Positions 1 to 4,216 of a stretch of 7,873 nt of DNA are shown here, piece by piece. The translations under genes were made by a program, and so were the position numbers. The DNA is from CAKSQF01 sp964569225 (lineage in GTDB: Bacteria > Bacillota > Clostridia > Oscillospirales > CAG-272). The notes under the pieces are model-generated. The model searched no databases. It was given only the letters and a program-made list of their open reading frames with translations, and had not been told where the DNA came from. The DNA is taken from positions 1 to 7,873 of the forward strand of contig CAZMTU010000113.1 in NCBI GenBank assembly GCA_964569225.1, in the 5' to 3' direction. Every line of letters begins with the position of its first letter. The stretch's first letter is position 1.

Positions 1-67
1 GCGCGTATCGATAGATACAAGCCTTTAAATAAATGTTGATAAAATAATATACTATGATAAAATGTAA

Positions 68-226
68 CTGAAGGCACTGTCCGATGAAATATATTTTGAG
101 CAGGACAGAAAGGAAAACGCGCAAACCAAAAAGAGTATCTCCATACACGGTTTGGAAGAAAAAGAAGCCTGCGCTGCCGCATCGCTTAAAGAAAATATAT
201 CTGCCGCAAGTTTTCGTTTGAGTTGA
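68..226 (+). pseudogene. orphan coding fragment, unidentified
   Basis: This is a 52-codon open stretch directly after a TAA stop at 65-67 and closed by TGA. The translation begins LKALSDEIYFEQDRKENAQ and continues as a charged, helix-prone sequence rich in Glu, Lys and Ala, more like a real cytoplasmic protein than random reading frame. There is no ATG or GTG at the front and no Shine-Dalgarno sequence, so it is probably an internal piece of a decayed gene. I do not recognise the family. It could also be a chance open frame. Confidence 0.25.
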
Positions 227-245
227 AAATGCGAATTTATAGCTT

Positions 246-259
246 GTTGTTTCAAATAC
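246..259 (+). repeat. 14-bp direct repeat, left copy
   Basis: GTTGTTTCAAATAC occurs here and again at 1812-1825 in the same orientation. The two copies bracket the minus-strand XRE gene, its promoter and its downstream hairpin. See the matching entry for the right copy. Confidence 0.45.
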
Positions 260-447
260 CATTAGCCGATTGAATATGATGTTTCCGATTTGAGAAGAGA
301 GTTAAATAAACCGGCTAAAAGAAATGAGTATGGAAGTTAAATTCATTGATTCGAATTTCATTATTTCGCAATAAAAGCGATTCAAGTATTTACACGAAAG
401 GTTGTAGAAATATACAGTTTTAGCTGCTTATTTTATAACTGAAAGCC

Positions 448-488
448 AATAAGAGTCTCACGATTGATACAATCGTGAGACTCTTATT
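448..488. terminator. perfect 19-bp stem terminator, possibly bidirectional
   Basis: The arms 448-466 and 470-488 are perfectly complementary (AATAAGAGTCTCACGATTG and its reverse complement) with a three-base ATA loop. On the plus strand the stem is followed by TGTTTTATC, giving a U-rich tail. On the minus strand the stem itself ends CTCTTATT and continues GGCTTTC. It lies 85 bp beyond the stop codon of the minus-strand XRE gene and is the obvious transcript end for that gene. It would also stop plus-strand transcription entering from the left edge. Confidence 0.75.
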
Positions 489-573
489 TGTTTTATCGCT
501 ATAAAGCGGATATTGTCAGCAGCTTGGAGTAGAATTTTGAATCCCATTCGGTAATGCCTTGCGTAGCAAAGGT

Positions 574-1734
574 TTACATTTGAGTTTTTGCTACCCATTC
601 ATTCCAACGGGGATCGGATTTTATCTCTGCTTCAACCTGCTTGAAATCGGGATTACACCAGAACGGCCAATCTTCAGACAAGTGTTTCACAAGTTCCTTT
701 GGATATTCAGCTTTGAATTTTACAAAAGATACGAGCGGCGAAGTCAGGTTATGCTCTTGACCGTCAACAAGCGCTTCGTATGATTGGGCGTGTTTAAGTG
801 CTTGGTCCAGCGAAACAAAGGTTTCGTCATGATATCCGCGTTCCCACTGCAATCTTGAAAGATAAAGGTAGAGCATACTTACAAATTTGTGATGAATGCC
901 TATATTTCCGTCGTCGCAGATCAGGTCGAATAAAGCTATTGCGCCCTTCACCTTCTCAATTGGCATATCACTTTCGAAATTCTTGATATCCGCAATTAAA
1001 CCGAATATCAACTGCTCAGAAAATTGTCGCGCTGTTTCTAAAAGAAATTCGCCGATGTACTTTGCTTCAAGTTTTCCGTCAGTTGCTTCTGTGAGCAAGA
1101 ATTCTTGTGATTGTTGTAGTTTAGGCATACGTTTGGCATAGGAAATCGCTTTTTCAAACTCACCGTAATTGCGATAAAGCGGAACAAGAATGGCTATCGC
1201 CTGCGTGAAAACAGTATTATCCTTTGTGTTCTCTGCAAGCTGCTCGCAAACCTTTGCGCATTCGGACCAATATTCATTCTTTTTATGCGTATCATAATGA
1301 TACTGAATATAGCCCTCGTCATCGTAATAAAGCCATCCGTGATGTCTGCGCCACCCCGCTTCCCAAAGTGTGTCGGCAAGTGCAATGAGTAAACGCTCAT
1401 TATTGGGAAATTCCGCAAGACCTTCTCGAAGTATTCCAATACATTCTTCTACCCAACATCCGTCGTCGCTGTGTTTGATATCGTATGCATCTACCTTGCT
1501 CAGTATTGCACTTACCTTCTTTTCGCGGTCATTCTCATAACCGAAAAGCTCGTCAATTGTAATGCCGAAATAATTTGCAATAGCAGGGATCATTTCCATA
1601 TCGGGATAACTTCCGCCGGACTCCCATCGAGATACTGCTTGCGATGTGACACCCAAAGCATCTGCCAACATTTCTTGGGTTCTTCCGTCATGATGGCGCA
1701 GTTCGCGTATTTTATTTCCTAAATTCAATTGCAT
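574..1734 (-). CDS. XRE-family transcriptional regulator with long helical C-terminal domain
   Basis: A 386-aa protein. Residues 5-62 form a classical XRE (Cro/C1-type) helix-turn-helix: GNKIRELR, then the recognition segment TSQAVSRWESG (about 30-40), then IPAIANYFGITIDELFG. Residues 90-386 are helical and rich in Trp, Tyr and Leu, with TPR-like pairs such as the ones around LLIALADTLWEAGW and YGEFEKAISYAKRM. This region probably senses a ligand, peptide or protein. XRE proteins with such C-terminal helical arrays are common in Clostridia and usually control nearby genes or themselves. The frame is open further upstream to 1827, but the ATG at 1734 is preceded by GGAGGT (1741-1746, six-base spacing), and the upstream residues would overlap the promoter. 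No neighbouring operon partner is visible, so the target is unknown. The fold assignment of the C-terminal part is by eye. Confidence 0.9.
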   Translation of the reverse strand: MQLNLGNKIRELRHHDGRTQEMLADALGVTSQAVSRWESGGSYPDMEMIPAIANYFGITIDELFGYENDREKKVSAILSKVDAYDIKHSDDGCWVEECIGILREGLAEFPNNERLLIALADTLWEAGWRRHHGWLYYDDEGYIQYHYDTHKKNEYWSECAKVCEQLAENTKDNTVFTQAIAILVPLYRNYGEFEKAISYAKRMPKLQQSQEFLLTEATDGKLEAKYIGEFLLETARQFSEQLIFGLIADIKNFESDMPIEKVKGAIALFDLICDDGNIGIHHKFVSMLYLYLSRLQWERGYHDETFVSLDQALKHAQSYEALVDGQEHNLTSPLVSFVKFKAEYPKELVKHLSEDWPFWCNPDFKQVEAEIKSDPRWNEWVAKTQM

Positions 1735-1772
1735 AATCGCACCTCCAATTGTTTTTTCACCGGTGTGATTAT

Positions 1773-1801
1773 AGTATATCAAAGAAAAAAATAAAAAGCA
1801 A
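1773..1801 (-). promoter_or_regulatory. promoter of the XRE regulator at 574-1734
   Basis: Reading on the minus strand, the -35 box is TTGCTT (1796-1801), followed by a 17-bp T-rich spacer and the -10 box TATACT (1773-1778), preceded by TGA as an extended -10 element. Immediately downstream, around the expected transcription start, lies the perfect 8-bp palindrome CACCGGTG (1758-1765). This is a plausible site for autorepression by the XRE protein, although such a short palindrome is weak evidence. The Shine-Dalgarno GGAGGT follows at 1741-1746. Confidence 0.7.
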
Positions 1802-1811
1802 TTATCAAATA

Positions 1812-1825
1812 GTTGTTTCAAATAC
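1812..1825 (+). repeat. 14-bp direct repeat, right copy
   Basis: GTTGTTTCAAATAC, identical to 246-259 in the same orientation and about 1.57 kb away. Only the XRE regulator and its own promoter and hairpin lie between the copies, so they could mark the edges of an inserted cassette or a duplicated target. A chance match of this length in AT-rich DNA is also possible. Confidence 0.45.
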
Positions 1826-1846
1826 AACCAATAATTGATTTTTTGA

Positions 1847-1990
1847 TTCCATCACGCCGAGGAAGGCGCGCTTGATTTTCTGTGTGAATTCGACTGGACC
1901 ACCCTCGAAAAAGCGGACAAGCAGAAGGAGAAATGTTATAATAGCAAACCAGCAGAAAGGAAAGCAGCGTGGTTGTATAGTGCGAAGTGA
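1847..1990 (+). pseudogene. orphan coding fragment, unidentified
   Basis: A 47-codon open stretch between a TGA at 1844-1846 and a TGA at 1988-1990. The translation includes EEGALDFLCEFDWTTLEKAD and then a Lys/Glu-rich tail ending AAWLYSAK. The residue mix resembles a real protein, but there is no start codon with a ribosome binding site, so it is read as the C-terminal remains of a broken gene. I do not recognise the family. A minus-strand frame across the same bases is hydrophobic and has no ribosome binding site, so it is less credible. Confidence 0.25.
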
Positions 1991-2033
1991 TGTGGGATAT
2001 AAAAGTAGTTGACGTAATTTACTCAAGGATTTT

Positions 2034-2049
2034 GAATCCGCGCGGATTC
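2034..2049. repeat. 16-bp perfect palindrome
   Basis: GAATCCGCGCGGATTC is a perfect 16-bp inverted repeat, giving a 6-bp stem with a GCGC tetraloop or an 8-bp cruciform. A further GGATT at 2027-2031 can pair with AATCC at 2035-2039, so two mutually exclusive small hairpins are possible. It sits in a stretch (1991-2116) with no gene, next to the transposase scrap. It could be a relic of an element end, a protein-binding site or part of an old terminator. Confidence 0.45.
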
Positions 2050-2116
2050 TTTCAGGGAATTATAGTATTGCCGTTGCTTTACCATAGGGAGAAGAATTCT
2101 ATTAGCGGCAGAGCCT

Positions 2117-2287
2117 CTAAATAAGCGTTTTCAATTGCTGTACAGTCATCTTTTCGGTATCGCGGCGCCCGTACAACAGTTCGGATTTTATTCTGGTCTG
2201 GGTGCTTGGGCAACGGGCGTTGTCATGACATCTTCCACCTGCGGCGTTCATGCTTAGACGGATACAGTGTTTTTCGATCGCTTCCCG
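2117..2287 (-). pseudogene. IS3-family transposase (OrfB, rve integrase) C-terminal remnant
   Basis: The minus strand reads IEKHCIRLSMNAAGGRCHDN, then ARC, a scrambled short segment, then IKSELLYGRRDTEKMTVQQL and KTLI. This matches from memory the C-terminal part of IS3-type OrfB transposases in Firmicutes, in which SMN..GRCHDNA..E is followed by a K-(S/T)-ELLYGR-type strand and an L-K-T-L-I-W-R-Y helix. In those proteins the Glu of the DDE triad follows the CHDNARC segment; here that position reads Pro, so the catalytic residue is lost. Translation stops at a TAG where the family has Trp. Nothing upstream in frame resembles the rest of a transposase. It is a short dead fragment and evidence of past IS activity. 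The family level is fairly secure, the subgroup is not. Confidence 0.75.
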
Positions 2288-2370
2288 GCAAATCCAGCCG
2301 GTGAAATAAAATAGTAAAATTTTTGTGTGTTGAAAAAGGATGTTGAATAAGCGCACATATCCGTAAGAGT

Positions 2371-2402
2371 AAACCTGTCGAAACGATCCGGCGGGTTTTA
2401 TT
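2371..2402 (+). terminator. rho-independent terminator-like hairpin
   Basis: AAACCTGTCG (2371-2380) pairs with CGGCGGGTTT (2389-2398) through ten pairs, including two G-U wobbles, around an eight-base loop, and is followed by TATTC. Counting the paired T residues, the tail is TTTTATT. The wobbles pair only in the plus-strand RNA, which favours plus orientation. No intact plus-strand gene lies upstream, so it is probably stranded from a lost gene, or protects the following XRE gene from read-through. The pair TTGAATAA (2342-2349) and TTATTCAA (2398-2405) forms an outer inverted repeat around it. Confidence 0.45.
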
Positions 2403-2430
2403 CAATTGCGCTTTAAGAAGCGCGGTCCGC

Positions 2431-2480
2431 TTACCGGTAAACTTGCATGCATGCTTTATAATGTACGGATTATTTATCCG
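2431..2480 (+). promoter_or_regulatory. putative promoter and operator region of the small XRE gene
   Basis: A TATAAT box (2457-2462, with TTTATA at 2455-2460 preceded by TGC) lies about 47 bp ahead of the start codon. The -35 region is poor; TTACCG at 2431-2436 is the best candidate. Three palindromes are packed around it: TTACCGGTAA (2431-2440), GCATGCATGC (2445-2454) and CGGAT-N5-ATCCG (2466-2480). The last covers the expected transcription start. The arrangement fits autorepression by the XRE protein, perhaps with an activator compensating for the weak -35. This is inferred from layout only. Confidence 0.5.
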
Positions 2481-2508
2481 AAATACATTGTAAAGGATGT
2501 TTTGAAAG

Positions 2509-2772
2509 ATGTTTGATTATACTCGTTTGGGAAGCTTTCTGCTCGCCGAGCGCAAGCGGCTTCATTATACCTTAGAGGAGGCGTCAGGCATGATCTGCGT
2601 TACGTCCAAATCGCTGAGCAAGATCGAGCGGGGACTGTCCAAGCCTAAGCTGGAAACGGTCCTGCGCCTTTTTGATGTTTACGGAATCTCCTGCGAAGAG
2701 CTTGCCCGCTTCTATTCCCGCTCCGAGGAAACGCAGACCATGATGGAGATTTACCGCAATCAATCGGACTGA
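2509..2772 (+). CDS. small XRE-family helix-turn-helix DNA-binding protein
   Basis: An 87-aa protein that is essentially a single XRE domain. Residues 7-20 (LGSFLLAERKRLHY) form helix 1, TLEEASGMICVTSKSLSKIE (21-40) holds the helix-turn-helix with its recognition helix at about 32-41, and ETVLRLFDVYGISCEELARF (49-68) gives the closing helices. It has a short acidic tail and no sensor domain, as in stand-alone SinR/Xre-like repressors. The start is the ATG at 2509: an upstream ATG at 2497 is followed at once by TGA. The ribosome binding site is only fair (AAAGGA at a long spacing, or GAAAG directly ahead). The flanking DNA is decayed, so it may be a survivor of a mobile element. Its target is probably its own promoter, inferred from the palindromes upstream. 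Confidence 0.85.
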   Translation: MFDYTRLGSFLLAERKRLHYTLEEASGMICVTSKSLSKIERGLSKPKLETVLRLFDVYGISCEELARFYSRSEETQTMMEIYRNQSD

Positions 2773-2910
2773 TCGCTTATCACGCGCTTCTATAGACTGA
2801 CCTGCTGGTATAATTAGAATAAAACAAAATACAGTTTTAAATAGCCGCTGTGATTAAGTGTCATATGGATTCCCAACCTCAACTGTTCCGCTTAAATCGA
2901 GAATCATTTA
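2773..2910. other. intergenic, extended -10-like box only
   Basis: This stretch holds no gene I can support. It contains TGGTATAAT (2806-2814), a good extended -10 element with no matching -35 box, and an AT-rich segment after it. A short plus-strand open frame beginning at ATG 2865 (34 codons, running into the next feature) lacks a ribosome binding site and is not called. No clear terminator for the small XRE gene is seen. Confidence 0.4.
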
Positions 2911-3093
2911 TCATATTTTCCGCCAAAATGAGCAGGACCATTGCGGCGCTGCAGATGCATTTCTAAATGAAAGTTCGTTTTGGGGCTTTTTCAGCAGGAA
3001 CTCATAATTTTCCCAGTTAAAAAAGCTAGCCGAAATTTCATCAGGTGTTCCGCAATTGTCATAAAGCTCGTCTAAAGTGAGCGCCGCTGTAAT
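2911..3093 (-). pseudogene. truncated PadR-partner protein remnant (HAAS/DUF6120-like)
   Basis: This lies directly downstream of the PadR gene and in the same frame after its stop. The minus strand reads ITAALTLDELYDNCGTPDEI, then SASFFNWENYEFLLKK, then less typical sequence to a TGA at 2911-2913. The pattern (a T-x-D-E-L helix, then GTPDEI, then a helix with Phe-Phe and Tyr-Glu) resembles the segment ending in F-G-T-P-x-E-(I/V) found in the short cytoplasmic domain of proteins encoded immediately after PadR regulators in Firmicutes (HAAS-type or DUF6120-type). No start codon or ribosome binding site precedes it, its N-terminal half is missing, and no membrane segments follow. It is therefore a deleted relic. 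The family match is by eye. Confidence 0.55.
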
Positions 3094-3099
3094 TTAATG

Positions 3100-3459
3100 T
3101 TATTGTTCAAGGTCATCACCTTGCCAGTTCAGTAATCTCATGATACCGGAAAACACATGGTTTATTTGCGCTTTTCCGTACGCGAGATACTCTTTTCCTA
3201 TGTCTTCAATATGGTAGTACATTCGAAATCTTTTCTCACCCGCTAATTCCTTATGGGATGAGATCAACCCTCTGGAGGACATTCGGTAAAGTGGTCCATA
3301 GAGGGACGCTTCCTTCATTTCAAAAGCATTGTTGGTTCGTTTGGCAAGCATTTGTCTGATTTCATATCCGTACATATCCCGTTCGCAAAGCAGTTGCAGT
3401 ATCAAAAGCTCAACGATCCCGCTGCGGACATTTTCATCAATGTCTTTTTTCCAATCCAT
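3100..3459 (-). CDS. PadR-family transcriptional regulator
   Basis: A 119-aa winged-helix regulator of normal length for the small PadR subfamily. Visible features are the first helices with VELLILQLLCERDMYGYEI (16-34, carrying the Y-G-Y-E-I signature), the recognition helix KEASLYGPLYRMSSRGLI (49-66), and the beta-wing with RFRMYYHIEDIGKEYL (77-92, matching the family's R-K-Y-Y-x-I-T-x-x-G pattern). A final helix (93-112) is the usual dimerisation arm. The start ATG at 3459 has GAGG about eight bases upstream. PadR proteins repress adjacent transporter or stress genes and release DNA on binding small hydrophobic ligands or on antimicrobial exposure. The gene faces the secreted-protein/lipoprotein/ABC operon across a shared operator, which makes that operon the likely target. 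The usual downstream partner gene is present only as a remnant. Confidence 0.93.
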   Translation of the reverse strand: MDWKKDIDENVRSGIVELLILQLLCERDMYGYEIRQMLAKRTNNAFEMKEASLYGPLYRMSSRGLISSHKELAGEKRFRMYYHIEDIGKEYLAYGKAQINHVFSGIMRLLNWQGDDLEQ

Positions 3460-3487
3460 TTAAGAACCTCATTCTTTTCTTCTGAAT

Positions 3488-3515
3488 ATTATATCACAAA
3501 AAAGCAGGCTTTCAA
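3488..3515 (-). promoter_or_regulatory. promoter of padR
   Basis: On the minus strand there is TTGAAA (3510-3515), a 16-bp spacer, and a perfect TATAAT (3488-3493) preceded by TGA as an extended -10. It lies about 30 bp ahead of the padR start codon. Its -35 box touches the central palindrome at 3515-3535, consistent with autoregulation. Confidence 0.75.
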
Positions 3516-3535
3516 TACTGTTTTAAAAATAGTAT
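3515..3535. promoter_or_regulatory. putative PadR operator, 21-bp near-perfect palindrome
   Basis: ATACT(G)TTTT and AAAA(T)AGTAT form arms around a central A. Nine of ten base pairs match, the exception being the bracketed G/T. The palindrome overlaps the last base of the padR -35 box (3510-3515) and ends one base before the TTGACA of the divergent operon (3537-3542). A dimeric PadR bound here would block both promoters. AT-rich palindromes of this size are typical PadR sites. The assignment rests on position and symmetry. Confidence 0.72.
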
Positions 3536-3536
3536 G

Positions 3537-3565
3537 TTGACAAAACACATTAAATATGCTAAACT
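3537..3565 (+). promoter_or_regulatory. promoter of the secreted-protein/lipoprotein/ABC operon
   Basis: A perfect -35 box TTGACA (3537-3542), a 17-bp spacer, and TAAACT (3560-3565) preceded by TGC as an extended -10. Transcription should begin near 3572, leaving a leader of about 67 bases before the ATG at 3639. This is the strongest plus-strand promoter in the window and should drive genes 3639 through at least 7873. Confidence 0.8.
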
Positions 3566-3638
3566 TATAAAGTACAACCGTGTTTGATGATTAATGCTGC
3601 GCAGCTTATTCATAAAATAAAAATAAAGGAGTTGGAGC

Positions 3639-4133
3639 ATGAAAAGAATTTTAAAGAAATCCATCGGCTCGATAGCGCTCTGTGCCACTTTGCTTGGAAC
3701 GATGTGTCTGAACGCTTTCGCGTATCAAGCGGATATGGTAAAGAAAGAAAATCTATTGGGAGACGGTCAATCTACCTGTTACGGACGGCTTTATGTTTGG
3801 AATGTAGGCGTTTTTGGGGGGACAGATGAATCCTCTTTGGCAAAAGGGTCGGCGGAAACCAGCATTTCCCACCGTTCGACAGCGCTTGATTATATGGAGG
3901 TTGAATACTGGTTCGAACAGTCCTCAATGCCGAACGCCTCTTACAATCCTCATCATAAACCGCCAAGAGTTACTGATCCTACTAAAACTTCAACCGGAAC
4001 GTTTACCGATACGATAACCTCTTACCGGTGCGACAGTTTTCACGCGAGACATACCGTAAGTTATAAGGTTTCATCAAATACATACACTAAGTGGGAAGAC
4101 CTTACTGTAGAAGAGGGTGTGTTCTACCCGTAA
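3639..4133 (+). CDS. Sec-secreted small protein, unknown function
   Basis: A 164-aa precursor with a clear signal peptide: MKRILKK, a hydrophobic core at about 9-24, and the cleavage motif AFA before Tyr29. This leaves a mature protein of about 136 residues with no membrane anchor. The mature part is polar, aromatic-rich and probably mainly beta-strand (CYGRLYVWNVGVFGG, YMEVEYWFEQ, HTVSYKVSSNTYTKWEDLTV), with a Pro/His-rich loop (NPHHKPPRVTDPTKT). It has only two cysteines (Cys47 and Cys131), which could form a disulfide. The start has AAGGAG seven bases upstream. It is the first gene of the PadR-controlled operon, ahead of a lipoprotein and an ABC transporter, so it could be an exported effector, a bacteriocin-like protein or a surface sensor component. 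I do not recognise the family; no lactococcin 972 or LPXTG signature is apparent. Confidence 0.88.
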   Translation: MKRILKKSIGSIALCATLLGTMCLNAFAYQADMVKKENLLGDGQSTCYGRLYVWNVGVFGGTDESSLAKGSAETSISHRSTALDYMEVEYWFEQSSMPNASYNPHHKPPRVTDPTKTSTGTFTDTITSYRCDSFHARHTVSYKVSSNTYTKWEDLTVEEGVFYP

Positions 4134-4155
4134 TATTGTTTTTTGCGGAACTTTA

Positions 4156-4195
4156 TGCACAGATTGTCACAGGGAATCCTGTGACAATCTGTGCA
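4156..4195 (+). promoter_or_regulatory. intercistronic 18-bp perfect hairpin without U-tract
   Basis: TGCACAGATTGTCACAGG (4156-4173) and its exact reverse complement (4178-4195) surround a GAAT loop. No run of T follows on either strand; the T-run (4139-4144) lies before the stem on the plus strand. It is therefore not a standard intrinsic terminator. It sits 22 bases after the secreted-protein stop codon and 21 bases before the lipoprotein start, leaving the lipoprotein ribosome binding site (AGGAG) free. It may stabilise the upstream mRNA end, be an RNase III cleavage point, or partially attenuate downstream transcription. Confidence 0.7.
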
Positions 4196-4216
4196 AGCGG
4201 AAAGACAGGAGAAAGT

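Larger units (their letters stand above)
1..447. other. gene-free left edge with decayed coding scraps
   Basis: No intact gene is visible here. The stretch is AT-rich and holds two short plus-strand open fragments without a usable start or ribosome binding site: one at 68-226, listed separately, and a 24-codon piece at 266-340 reading PIEYDVSDLRRELNKP and ending in TAA. A small hairpin (GTATC/GATAC, 5-18) lies at the very edge. TTGATA at 36-41 has no correctly spaced -10 box. The pattern suggests an old gene or mobile-element region that has lost function. Confidence 0.45.

Noticed and set aside
448..488. CRISPR repeat, attC site or start of an inverted-repeat element
   Set aside because: It is a single perfect hairpin at the end of a gene with a U-rich tail. 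No second copy is seen in the window, so a terminator explains it.
1805..2026. 73-codon hydrophobic minus-strand frame
   Set aside because: It has no ribosome binding site, covers the XRE promoter, and its hydrophobicity is what the antisense of a Lys/Glu-rich coding fragment gives.
1758..2440. Shared ACCGGT core in the palindromes ahead of both XRE genes, as a common operator
   Set aside because: ACCGGT also occurs inside coding sequence near 4024 and 7181, about the number expected by chance, so the sharing is not informative.
2865..2966. 34-codon plus-strand open frame starting MDSQPQLFRLNRESF
   Set aside because: It has no Shine-Dalgarno sequence, and it overlaps the minus-strand PadR-partner relic, which has a better family resemblance nearby. 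It could be a chance frame.
3584..3829. Plus-strand frame beginning MMINAAQLIHK that overlaps the secreted protein
   Set aside because: It has no ribosome binding site, and most of it lies out of frame inside a gene with a clear signal peptide and a strong AAGGAG site.
4091..4216. In-frame extension upstream of the lipoprotein, which overlaps the end of the secreted-protein gene and could suggest a frameshift fusion
   Set aside because: The ATG at 4217 has a proper AGGAG site and gives a textbook lipoprotein signal peptide. The extension runs through the hairpin and lacks a ribosome binding site and any slippery sequence I can see.
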